From Pegea sp. RAD2-039 (taxonomy: Eukaryota; Chordata; Thaliacea; Salpida; Salpidae): a stretch of DNA of 64,000 nt. Positions 35,350-46,939 of this stretch are shown here, one piece after another. How positions within the stretch are numbered: position 1 is the first letter of the stretch; the number at the start of each line of letters is the position of its first letter. The position numbers and the translations under genes were made by a program. The notes under the pieces are model-generated. The model was not told the DNA's origin. It saw only the letters and a program-made list of their open reading frames with translations, and did not search any database. The stretch is from contig JAQGEQ010000376.1 in assembly GCA_034620365.1 (NCBI GenBank), positions 174,001 through 238,000 on the forward strand, read 5' to 3'.

Positions 35350-36960
35350 TTAAATCTAGGGTAAGACTTACAAATCAAAGTAGAAATGGTAAGACAATTT
35401 TAAATTTGAAAAAAAAAGGTTAATGAAAACAAACTTTTTGTTCAGAAGTTTAATTTTTCAAAATCTATTAAGTTTATGGGAAACTTTTTGAAAAGGAATT
35501 TGCTGAACTATAACTATTATGAATAGATTTTCAAGAAGTTAAAGTGGAAGTTTAAGTATTTTTTAAATATAAAATTCATTTTAAAAGCAAAAACTAACTT
35601 TGGTAGAAATAAGCCAAAAAAGTAATGATTAATTAGACTAACATTTTGCTGAAACACAAACCACTTTCATAGCTAAGTTTTCAAACACTTTTGTGTATCA
35701 AATGTAAATTGCTTAGGAATTGATGTGATGAATTGTTTCAACAAATCTGTTTTTTAAGTATTTAATTTAATTGTCAGTTTAATGCCATTTTTGAAATTAG
35801 CACCATCTTAAAACTAACTTTCAGAATCATTAAAAAAACTCATTGATTTGTACAAAAGATATTATCTAGCTTGTAAAATTCTTTATTTATAATACAAAAG
35901 TTTTAAATAAAACAATTTTAAAAAAAATATTTTGACTAAGAATTTTTTAACCTAAACTTCACCAACTTCTAATAAATATATAACATTTTATATAAACAGT
36001 TTTCTTTTAATAGTGCCTAGTATATGTAAAAATAAACAAATGTCTAAAAAATTAGATACGAAAATGATCTTTTAAAAACTATCAATTCAGATTTTCAGCC
36101 ATACTAAGTTTCTTAAGATAAAAACAAAAACATTTTTAAAAGTATTTTTCAGAAACTAATCAAGATTTAATTATAATTTTTAAATGATGTTACATAAATC
36201 ATTTTTGTTATGCATATAGCTATAATTTACAATTGAAGTTCTTACTTCAACAGTAACTTTTTTAACTCTAAGAACATTAAAAATTATCAAAAATAATAGT
36301 CAAAATATGTATCGCCGATTTTAACTTAATAAATTAATAATTGATATAAAACTATTAAGCAAGTTGTAAAAACTTCATAAGTTTTCCAAAAGCTCTACAA
36401 GTCAGCAGTGTTGAATTGAACTAAAACAACTTGTGATAAAAGTATTACAATTATTCAAAACAATATAGAACAATAATTTTCTAGAAATTCAGTAAAATAA
36501 GCAAAGAAATATTGAAATGTAAGTTTTTCACTTGATTTTAAAAAAGAAGACAATTTCCAAAGCAATTGTAAATATCTTTGGCCTAAATCTAGCTGTTCAT
36601 TCAGCAGCCGATGAAAAATGATACTTGCTATCCAGAAAACTTTTCGATTTTTTAAAAATTATTTTAGCAATGTTAACAATTACTAGAAAACTCTCTCAAA
36701 CAACTCTACAAAAGACTAAAATTGTAGCTCATGTAATGCTCATAGTGTATGCCAGATTGTATAGATTACAAGAAAGTTGAAAGAAGCCGAAAAATTACTA
36801 GTTTTTCCCTTATACTAGGAAGTAAAAGACATATAGTGACAAATTGATCAAATTATTTTAAACAGCACAAAGCTAATAAGTAATTAATTAATGAAAGCTG
36901 ATGATTCTATTTCATAGAATCTAAAGATCAAAAGATGATTCTAAAGTAAAATTATGAATG
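35350..36960. other. AT-rich spacer
   Basis: No frame, splice pattern or repeat that I can support is present. Confidence 0.6.
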
Positions 36961-36963
36961 TTT

Positions 36964-37250
36964 TTAAATGGTAAAAACTAAAAATGGGAAAAGTATAAAC
37001 AAAAGATCGAATCTGTAAGATATGATTTGGAGATTTAAGATCTGATCCTGAAGATCTGTCGATGGACTTTTTAAACTACTCCTTTCATGCAAATGTTTTT
37101 TAAATGTTTCCAATCTATTATCAATAAAATTGAAGAATCTTACAAACATCTTAAGAACAAAATTTACAAGATACTCTCCCTGAGTGACTAAGTGACTCCG
37201 CACGCAAGTCACCTAAAATACTGCTAATCCAGCTTTAGAGGTCTACACCA
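36964..37250 (-). other. Possible minus-strand exon
   Basis: This GC-richer patch is open on the minus strand, with a coding-like stretch VRFFNFIDNRLETFKKH then SSLKSPSTDLQDQ. It has no ATG except an internal one, and neither splice borders nor homology can be fixed. It may be an exon of a gene running leftwards or a relic. Confidence 0.22.
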
Positions 37251-37708
37251 GCTATGAGCTCTCCTTAGATGAAATCTCGCCATCAATGCCTAAGTGAATT
37301 ATATTAATTTTTTCAAGCAGATTTTTTTAATAGTTTTTAAAAAAGCATCTAACCTTCAACTTGATTTATAAACTTTAATTTTGTACAAAATCAGTAAAAA
37401 GATGAGATAAGAATGCAATGTTAAAATTGAAAGAACAAATTTGTCTAATGTAAATTTCTAAATACATTTCAATCAAGAAAACTTCATTTAAGAAAATCAT
37501 CTCTCATCAAAAAATATTTGAACAAAAATATTTTTGTAACTAAATACCTTATTGGATTACATCAGTTTTTATTTGCAAAAGAACTTGCGCCTGTTATAGT
37601 AAGAAAAAGAATTTTAAGAACAGTATATCAAGAATGATGGCAGAAAAGCAACAAATTTCTTTTATAAGAATGTTTGGGGTTGGAATCAGCTCTTGGAATC
37701 AGCTGCAA

Positions 37709-38610
37709 TTAAAGTTCTACACCTAAAAACAACAAAATAATTTTTAGAAATCCATAAAAGTTTAACAATGTTTTCATTAAAGTTTAGATTATTTACCTTC
37801 ATCTTCATACCCTTCATCATTTTCGAAGTCCCAATCATCATCAACCTCGTAGAAGAACTCTGCATCGTCAACTAAATAAAAAAATACAAAATAAATAAGT
37901 GAAATATTCAAATAAAAAGGAAGAGTTTTTAGAAAAGAGTAATTAATAAAATGTCCTTACCAAAAAAGTCGTCGTCGTCATCATCATCAACATCATCATC
38001 AACATGATCATCAGCATCATCATCAACGTGATCAACGTCATCGTTATCATCTCCTTCGTCAGGTTCATCTACTTCATCCTCGTTCTCAACCGGTTCAACT
38101 GGTTGGTTATCTCGTTGGTTCAGAGTACGTATCTTAAAAATGTTTGATGTTTTATTGATAAACTTCTGTTACATAAGTACATCAGAAAATAGTTAGTTGG
38201 ATTTAACGTACCATATATTGAAGACACAAATACATTGCTTCATTGCTTATGTTGCGCTCGTTTTCAATCAAATTAAGGATAAAATCAATCTCCACTCGGG
38301 TAAGACGTCGTTCCTAGAAAATAATACTTTTTAAAGATATTAAAAACAAGATTTGGTTCTGTTATCAAGAAAAAATATTATTTTTGCTGCTAGACTGCTT
38401 GTACAAAAGTTATAATAAGAACATAAATTTCTCGGTTTAAATTCAAAACAAATTCTAACAACTTCTAACAAATTCTTTGTTAAAATTCTTTTTGCAGAAT
38501 AATACAAATTCAGCTTGAAGCGCTTTAATTAAAATATTTATATTTTTAAATTGACAAAATAGTTTAAAAAATACCTGAGCTGCTGGTTTACAACTTGCCT
38601 TGTCAGTCAT
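37709..38610 (-). CDS. Asp-rich acidic protein, 132 aa, five exons
   Basis: Exons on the minus strand: 38610-38575, 38313-38212, 38132-37961, 37871-37797 and 37722-37709. Phases are 0, 0, 1, 1, all GT-AG, and the total is exactly 133 codons with TAA. The N-terminal third (MTDKASCKPAAQ, then ERRLTRVEIDFILNLIENER) is mixed and helical. From residue about 58 it is almost purely acidic, with blocks such as DDVDHVDDDADDH and DDDDDDDFF, then DAEFFYEVDDDWDFENDEG. Such tails occur in histone-binding and nuclear proteins, but I recognise no domain. No signal peptide. The DNA of the acidic part is a GAT-rich near-repeat, prone to slippage. Confidence 0.72.
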
Positions 38611-38639
38611 GGTAAACTTGATTTAGTAAAGTTGTCTTT

Positions 38640-40440
38640 AAAGGCTTCAACTTTATAAAACAAAATTGAAGTATAGATTTTTATCAGTTTTGAAAATCAA
38701 AAAGAGATTAAATAAACAAATACAGTTACTGACAGTTATATTAAATACTAAATAGTTATCAGTTGATAATAGATAGCTATGGCATTTACATAACAAAATA
38801 TCTAGTAATAATGAATTTGATTCAAGTATCAAAAAAATTCACTACAAACACTCTAATAATAGCTGAAAGAAAAATTAACATTAAACATTCTTTTCAATTT
38901 CAAAGTCAATGTTTTATCAATAAAACAAATTTTACTATATTTCTACTTTTTTCAAAAAATCAGTTTAAATGATAAAAGTACTATAATTTTATGTTTCACT
39001 ATATGATATACAGATTTAATTAATCAAACAAACAATGAAATAAAGCTTTTTTTAAAATTATTAATTGATATATATATATATATGCCATAGGCTATTGATA
39101 TTTTAGAAAAATAAGAAACAACAATATAAACTAAAACATTCTACAGAACATTAAAAACATATTAAAAACTATAAGTTCAGATTGAAAGCAAAAAAAATAT
39201 TTATGGAATTTAGTTTATTTTTTATCACATACAGAACCTTTTTTTTAACTACATAATATAACAAAAACATAAATAGTAAAATAGAATTCGAAAATTTGAT
39301 AGCATTTCAAGTCAAAGTTGAATTTGATTTGATCAAATTTGATTAATAAAAAATAAGGCAAAAGATAGCTTTGTAAAATATGATTTTAAAATATGATAAC
39401 AGAAAAACTACTTTTAACTAATGCATATACTAATTAAAGAGTCAACATGAAATAAAGTATTATTACTCCTTGTTTTATTATAAATAATTTTTAATTAATA
39501 GGTAATTTTAATTACAATATGATTAATTAATCATTTAATTAATTAGTAACTTAATAATGTAATTAAAGTATAGTTTTAACAAAGAATTATTAAAAAATAA
39601 ATAAATTCACAACAACCATTGTTATGCTTGACTAAAAATAAATTATTTCTCAGCAACAGTCAAGTGCAAATCTAAAATTAAATACTCAGCTGTTAATTGT
39701 AACTAAAAATATGCCACATAATAATAATATGCTATATAATGTTTTTATTTTACTTTAAGAAATCTGAAGCTTTTTTATTTTAAAAAGATGCCTTTTTTAG
39801 TTTATAGACTTTCTGGTTGTTATTATTTTTTAATGATAATTTATTTAAAAGATATAGATTAGTTACTTGATTGTTTTGTCTTAAAAATTAATAAGGGTTT
39901 TAATTAATGCAAGTTTACTTAGTTATTTGTATAACATTACTTATATAATTTGTTTGGAAAAATAAGTAAAATTAATCATATCAATTAATACTTTTAAATT
40001 AAAGTATATACATAAGTATATCAAGGACAGAGACTTTTAGTAAATCTGTCTTTTTAAAAGGAAGGCAGTTTTTCAAGGCAAATGTTTCAGGAAATTTGTA
40101 GTGAAAATAACAAATTCGATAAAATAATTATATTTAAACGATAGTCTTAGAGATTTATCTATTTTCCATTTTTGGTAATACAATGAGTTTAGTAGTTAAA
40201 AAGAAAAATTATATTTGAGCATTTAACAGACGGTTTTTAGCTTTGAGCTTATTGGGGTTGATTTGTTGAATCAATATATTCGTATTAAAAGAGTCAAAAT
40301 AATTTTACTTTTATTTTAATAATCAATATTCATCCTTTTTTGTTATTATTGAGTTAAATATAGAATAAATAACTTAAATCAAAAGTTTTTCAGAAGATTG
40401 ATAAATAAAGCAAAATAGCAATTATCAAACAAATTGGCCG
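38640..40440. other. AT-rich spacer
   Basis: A short (TA)n run lies near 39069-39082. The open stretch at 38763-38972 has A/T-driven composition and no splice or homology support. Nothing else is seen. Confidence 0.6.
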
Positions 40441-40470
40441 CTAAAATTCACTAAAATACTTCATAATTAC

Positions 40471-40916
40471 CAAAGTAATGATTTCATCATTGATACGTTT
40501 TTTCCTTATAAGTATTTTGATGCATTCAGTTTCTCGATAGTTTTTGCCATATTGCCTGAAAGAAGCAAAATGATAATTTTCCTATAGCATCGGTCAACAT
40601 CATCTCTTATCTTTTGTATTTTCTGAACATTTAATAGCGAAACGTTGATTTCACTGACTGCTTTTATTTATTGACCCTTCAAATGCAGCCATGAATTCAA
40701 TTTTCAGCAATCTTATAGCCAAAGTGTTCCAGGAATCTTTTTTCCTGAGGTTGTCACTATTTTCTAGCTTTTTGCTGGTCAGGAACCTTTCTAGTCTCCT
40801 ATAAAACCAAAACATTTTAGTTATGTGATTTCTTATCTTTTTCTACCCAACTAGTAACTTCTGAAATTCTCTATTTCGCTGAACTTTACCAGTCCTTACT
40901 AACTCGGTAAAATAAC
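40471..40916 (-). other. Exons of an unidentified minus-strand gene
   Basis: Two exon-like stretches. In 40798-40651 an acceptor GGTTTTATAG is followed by RLERFLTSKKLENSDNL then WNTLAIRLLKIEFMAAFEG, with a stop at 40651. In 40555-40471 an acceptor CTTCTTTCAG is followed by QYGKNYRETECIKILIRK and a donor TTG|GTAATT. A further possible exon at 40916-40859 (FTELVRTGKVQRNREF) joins the first in phase through a 60-nt intron. Alternatively ATG 40815 starts a 54-aa frame. The exons are Lys/Glu-rich and helical. Start, end and family are unresolved. An RFX X-box lies 65 bp upstream of 40916. Confidence 0.4.
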
Positions 40917-40980
40917 CTGCTAATATTGTTTGTAAAAGACAATATTGTATGTCACAGAGTTTCCAACTACTGATATTTAA

Positions 40981-40994
40981 GTTTCTATGGTAAC
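40981..40994 (-). promoter_or_regulatory. RFX X-box
   Basis: GTTACCATAGAAAC on the minus strand fits the X-box consensus GTYNCCATRGNAAC at all 14 positions. RFX (DAF-19) factors use this site in promoters of ciliary genes. A weaker half-site (GTTACCACGG) lies at 41032. Confidence 0.55.
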
Positions 40995-42059
40995 CTCATA
41001 CCTACGTTCTCTAAGCACTTTTGATAATACTGTTACCACGGTTATGTGACGAAATATTTTGATTTTTATCGGTCAACACACTTAAAGGAAATTTGATATC
41101 TACATTGAATCAGAAAAAGACCAAAAATAGTAGCAGTTAGTTGAATATTATTTGTCTTAAATGTGACCTTTAATTGTTAATGGTATAAACAGAGAATAAT
41201 AAGGGAACAGTTAATCTTAATTTAATTTTTAACAAGTTTATTTTTTAATACATTTACTTTGATAAATTTATAAAAATTTTGGCAGCCCAAACTGTATCAA
41301 TAATGTGAACTTTAAAAATTAATTATTCTGTATAGAAACGATTTGTTGCTACTCGAAAAAACACTAAATTAATTTTTATTAATGTTTCGAGAACTCTACG
41401 AATTGTTTCATAAAGCATAAAAAAGTTATTTTATAATGTTATATTAAAATGCAGATACTGCAAAAGTAGAAATTTCATAATTTTCATTTTTATATTAAAA
41501 ACTTTCCCAGATAACCTTAATTAAATGTAGAAAAAATCTATATTTTACAGGAGTAGTTGTTATTGGATTGACTTTTACAATAAAAATATCCAACAAACTG
41601 ATAAAGGCCTAACTTTAAAGAGTTGGATAATGGAAAATAATAAAACTCTACAATTTGTACAGTGTCTTACAACATGACTGTTCTCGGCCGAGTAGATTAT
41701 ATTATTATATAACTTATTATTAAAACTAGGAATAATTGAGAGTCATATAATTTTGAATAACAAATGTAATCTTTTTTTGTCTACTTGCAAAATCTCAATC
41801 AGTTTTTAATCTATCTAACTAATAAAAAGCTTAGTGTTATTACTTTTCTGTCAATGGTTTATTAGAGCGCAAACAAAACCTAAAACAGTTGAAGATTTTA
41901 CAAAGCTTACACATAGTTTCTTATAGTTAAAATAGATTAGAAAAAATGAAAAATGTTATCATAAAAATATCAATAATTATATCAATAAGTAAATTGTAGA
42001 AAACAATAAACTGTAGACAAACATTTTCAAGTTTTTTCAGGTTAAACATTTGATTAATA

Positions 42060-42410
42060 CTATTTGTACATTAGTTGTTCCATTCGTCGACCTTGCTCGT
42101 AGTCGATAGCAGCTTCAGGGTTAAATTCTCGTGGCTTGTAGACCGTATCAAAACAAAGAATTAAATCATTTTCAACTATACCATACGAATTCAACCGAGC
42201 TTTATCATCTGTCAGCTTAGTGAACATATTTCCATTAGGAGGTCGCTCACCAGTTTCAGTAGTTCTTTTGAGAACTAATGCTAATTCGTCCTTAGGATGT
42301 TTATAGTATGCAGCCAGAATATTCTTCAATGTTTCCACAGTGAAGGTATTACTTATCTGAAATTGTTCAAGACACTTTCTCGGATAAAATCTAATATAAA
42401 GGAAAATCAT
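42060..42410 (-). CDS. Elongin-B-like ubiquitin-fold protein 4 (116 aa)
   Basis: It starts at ATG 42410, 9 nt after an acceptor (CTTTAAAG), the same arrangement as the cluster genes on the plus strand. It reads MIFLYIRFYPRKCLEQFQI, then TVETLKNILAAYYKHPKDEL (helix and Pro-Asp-Glu turn), then KARLNSYGIVENDLILCF. A longer C-terminal tail, YKPREFNPEAA, resembles the tail position of Elongin B. It shares the GERPPNGNMF insert type with the 26.8-kb copy. Of the set it looks closest to a standard Elongin B in length (118 aa in mammals, from memory of the family). An extension of the same frame to 42482 runs through the acceptor and is not used. Confidence 0.65.
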   Translation of the reverse strand: MIFLYIRFYPRKCLEQFQISNTFTVETLKNILAAYYKHPKDELALVLKRTTETGERPPNGNMFTKLTDDKARLNSYGIVENDLILCFDTVYKPREFNPEAAIDYEQGRRMEQLMYK

Positions 42411-42419
42411 TTTGTTGAC

Positions 42420-45240
42420 CTTTAAAGAAAAACATGTTAGTGTTATGATCAAAACATCTTCGTTATAAACAGTTTTAAACAAAGCTCATCTTAAACAAGG
42501 AAGTGATACAACTAACAGATTAAATTACTAAGTTAATAAAAATATGAATATTTATTTGACTTAGAAAAGAGGAAAAATGACCACAAAATCTATTTAATAT
42601 TTTGAAATAAATATATATTTATACACATAATAACTTAGATAAGAACGTTATTATAAAATAATTCAATTAAAGCTAACATGTTTAACTAAAATTTTCTTCG
42701 ATTTAAGCGTTGAAAAAATATCCTTTAGCTTTTACTAGTACAAAATCAAACTAATGTTTGAAAACACAAAGTGCAGATGTTCTTTACAAGTAAACAACTA
42801 TTTGATTAAAAACTTTATTTTTATTCAACAACTTATCAGTTTAACAATCACATGACAGTGATATTTTAATGCTCTTAAAATAATTTAAATAAAAAAAAAG
42901 GTTTCTGAGACGAAATCAAGTCTTATCCTTTCCTTAATTACTTTGTATGATTATGACTTATTCACTTTTGACAAAACAAACCAAAATATTTCAAGTGACT
43001 CGTCTTGATCATAACATCTTATACTAAGTAAACAATGTTTATCTATGAAAACAAAAACATCAGGTGTATGTAAAGTATTCTAAGTTCTACATAAGGTTTA
43101 GGAATATCGTTTAAGCTCCAAAAGTGAATAAGAATTATTAATTTTTTTAAATTAAACAGCTTGCTGCTGCTTAAAGAAAAAAATATTCTTATTTCGTAAA
43201 TTAATATAAATTTTGTAATTTTAAGCAATGATAACAATTACACAAATAAACTTATTGTAATTTAGTTTGAAAAGAGATAACCACAGCAGAAAATATCAAT
43301 TATTTTTATAAGTTAAAAGTAAGAAATTTTTACTTTATGAAGTCTTTGAATTTTCTTGGGTTTTATAAAAACTAAGCATATACAAATATTTGAAAAAGCT
43401 AACATAGAAAAATTAGTTTTAGGAGAATATTTTGGCTAAAATTAAAATTAGTCCTTCAAAACCATTTCTTTCAGTAAATAGGTAAAAATTGGAAGATTGT
43501 ATAATAAACGACAATACCAATTTTTATAGAGATTTTTTTTAAAAATGCTTTCATACTTGGCTACAAAATAATAAAAAATTGTACTTTTTCATGCTTTTAA
43601 ATATAAGAATTTAATAACATAGACTTTCATACAGGCTAATATATTCTTAATAAATCTGTTTTAGAAACTAACCAACTATAATTACTAAACTTAGTTTCTA
43701 AGTTATATATGAAACGACTTTCTTACTCATAAATAGCATATTAAAAAGGCATCCAAAAATCAAGCAATTCTTAATGATTTATCTAGAATTTCAAATTTGT
43801 TTTTTAGCAATAATTATGACTTAATCAGTAACTACAATTTAAAGCTTAAGTCATTTTGTAATTGAAATAGTTCATCTTTCTCTTACATATATTGTTCAAT
43901 AAAAATTTTTGAAAAATGACTATAACAAAAAGGCGTAATTAAAATCCCAGAAACCAAAAGCTTAATAACTGTAATGTAGGTTAATTTCTACTTTACTTTT
44001 GAAAAAATCTACTGATAGTTTGTTTACAGTGATTAAAATATTCTGTTTACCTAAATTAATAAATATTTATAAGATTTCAATCTCTATATTTCATTCATAG
44101 ACCAAATAGAGATTGCTCTGAAATAAACAGTTGAAAAAATCAAACTGAAAACCCAGACAATAAAAAAAATACTTAAATTAAAAAATCTTCCTGCTGCGTT
44201 ACTTCTAGATAAAAGCTTTGTGATCAATGTTATGACGGTAAGTTGTTTCAAGAAGTTTGAAAATTAAAATTCAGCAATAACAAAATAATTTGTTAAAATG
44301 TGATATTATTTTTCTACATTAGTGTTAAATAAAGTTTTGAAAGCACAAATATTACTGCATTTTTGCTGAGCTAAAAGAGGCAATTATTTATGATATTTTG
44401 TTTTAAAATGTTGTAGATTATTGTTTGTATAGGATTTTTGTATAAATTTACTCAAATAATTTTAACCTGCAAAGAATATATTAGAATTGCTGATTATTGT
44501 TTAATAATAAATTAAAAATTCCCATTTAAGTTTACAAAATTTTAAAACCCAATAAAAAATTTTTTAAAAGAAATGAAAAAAAAAAAAAACAATTTTTACT
44601 TTTCAGTTTGAAAATAATTTAATTTGGAAATCAGAAAAAATATTAAGAAATAAGTTGAATACTTTTATCAAAAAAATAGATAAAAATAATTTATCTAACT
44701 TATAATAAACATTCAAACATTTGCTTTTTCAACAAATTCTATGCAACTTTTCATTCAATTAGTAAACTTTAGTTAAGTGTTGATTTGGTATTTAAAAATA
44801 TTTCCCATAATTCCATAAATCTTTTATCATATTTACTTTATTTTTATTTACATAATTATTGAATGCATGATTACAGATAATAAACTATACTTGCTTATAA
44901 AGTGAAGACAATATAAAATAACTGCATATAACTGAAAGTAAAAAAAATAATTCCGCAGCTGAATTTACGTCATTTAAAAACTTGGAACAAAGCAATGACG
45001 TATAAACCCCAAAGTTTAAAGTTACAAAAAATAAAGTATAAGAATAAAACAGTTGAACAACTGACATCTCAATATATAAATAAAATCACTTAAATTGTAT
45101 TTATTAGGAAAATAGTACAAAATTGAAAAATAAGGTGATGAAGTCAAACTGAAGAATTCACACCGTTGTTATTAAATATAAAAAAAAATACCTAAACTAA
45201 AGGAAAATGTAAAATTTGACGGAGAGAAATGATCTAACAC
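42420..45240. other. AT-rich spacer, probably the 5' intron of the 42-kb UBL gene
   Basis: The acceptor just before the ATG at 42410 implies an intron reaching rightwards. No exon was found up to the GC-richer patch at 45.24-45.36 kb. Open stretches at 43043-43237 and 44885-45067 have no support. Confidence 0.45.
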
Positions 45241-45250
45241 AGCAGAAAAT

Positions 45251-45345
45251 GTGTACGTGAAGAATTTGTAACTACGTGACTTTACATGTGTGTGGGCAGT
45301 GATGAGTGACGAGGAAAACTATAGTTACCATCAGTGACGTGTTAT
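45251..45345. promoter_or_regulatory. Candidate promoter with three ACGTG cores
   Basis: ACGTG occurs at 45255, 45274 and 45337 in a locally GC-richer patch (GTGTGTGGGCAG, GTGACGAGG). ACGTG is the core of bHLH-PAS and other E-box-type sites. The patch could be the promoter of the minus-strand UBL gene at 42.4 kb. Confidence 0.3.
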
Positions 45346-46032
45346 CAAAAGTAGAAATCAAAAGTAGACATACGAAAATTGTTGATAAAAATTAAAAATT
45401 GAAATTTACTTTGCTGAGAATTTTGCTCAGTAAAACTATTTGCAATATTTCTAAAGTTAAAGATAAATGTTTTAACGTCATCATTTAGCTGCAATTTAGT
45501 GACATTATTTAATAAATAGTAAGAATCTAACTATTATATTTAAAATTAATTCAATAAATAAAGGTTTCAGTTATGTAAGCTTCTTTACCATATAAGCAAA
45601 TATTTTGTTTTATAGTTTTAAACCTAAATTGATAAGTCTTACAACTAAGTACATTTCTATTTAGTTGTATTTATATAAGATATTATCAGAAACGCTGCAG
45701 CTTTATTAACCAAACTGTTTCCTCAAGTATTGAATTAAAGCAATTCAAATATTTCTAAGTTGATAGAATTAATTCTTAGAAAATTTTCATAAAATTAGTA
45801 TTTTCAAGAAATAAAGACTTTATTATCTCTCTGTAAAATAACAAAAAACAACAAATTTAAACAACTTCTTTTCAATTTATTTAAAGAAATCATCATCAAT
45901 TTATTTGCAAATCAACATCCCTGTTTTTCTAAAAATCTTATCAAAAAAACTTTATTTACAGTTAAAAGTAAAATAGAAAGTAAAAATGAAACTATTAAAA
46001 AATTTTATTTAGTTTAAATTAAAAAGGAAATT

Positions 46033-46934
46033 TTACAGTTTGTTCTTATCATCATCATCATCTTTCAAGTCAGGGTGTTCTGGATTCAAACAACTCTGCA
46101 TCTTGAAAAGTTTTCCTACTTTGGCAACAAAACTTTTTCTTTTGTGAGATTCTAAAATTTCAGCAACAATTGTTAAATTAACATCAATTGACAGAAATTT
46201 AAAATAATTACAATTCATTAAAATAAAATTACTTATTTACAAGCAAGCAATAATTTGTTAACTTTCTCACCACGTTTATTAATTATTGGTTCGAATTTTT
46301 CTTTTTCATTTTTTGGAGGTACGTAATAGCCTTCAGATCCTTTCAAAAAGTCTTTCATATAATCATATGATTCCAGAAAACTGTCTTCATCTGATAATAG
46401 ATCTACAAGATTACAAAACTTAAATAAAATCTAATATTAGTTTCGTTTATGAGATAGAGATTTCCTTTTTTAGTTATCTACTCACTATCAGCCACAACAA
46501 CTATAGACTGACAAATTTTTAGTTTCCTTAAAATTAAATCTTTTTTACCTTTTGGGCTGTTAGTCTTAGTCCTTTCTTCTTTAAATTTTTTTTCATTAAT
46601 AGGTTCCAGCTGGTTATCTATGGTATTGTTACCTTCTGCTATTTCTTCAACTTCATCATTATTGACATCATCTGTTACATATTTTATATCATCATAAGTT
46701 TTAGCTTAATCGAATATGACAAAATTGTAGCTATTTTCAAAAGTATAAAAGAAATAATACCATATAGTGCTGTAAAGAGATCCTTGACTTTTTCAACTTC
46801 GTCAACTTCAACTTCTTGATCATCTGTCAAAAGTGGTTGAGTTTCATCTGTATCTGTTTGAAAAATCCAATAAAAAAAATACAAACGAATTTCAAAATTA
46901 CAAACGAACCGATGTTGTTGTAATATGACTCCAT
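46033..46934 (-). CDS. Charged 163-aa protein, five exons, unknown
   Basis: Exons on the minus strand: 46934-46910, 46853-46761, 46671-46549, 46402-46271 and 46151-46033. All four introns are phase 1, GT-AG, 56-146 nt. The frame closes with TAA after exactly 164 codons. The product is hydrophilic and acidic: MESYYNNIDTDETQPLL, then QEVEVDEVEKVKDL, then NEKKFKEERTKTNS. It has an aromatic patch in exon 4 (ESYDYMKDFLKGSEGYYVPP), a basic stretch in exon 5 (HKRKSFVAKVGKLFK) and an Asp-rich end, DLKDDDDDKNKL. No signal peptide, membrane segment or known domain is seen. It is probably a soluble or nuclear regulatory protein, but that is a guess. The likely promoter is the block at 49.2 kb. Confidence 0.72.
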
Positions 46935-46939
46935 TCTAC

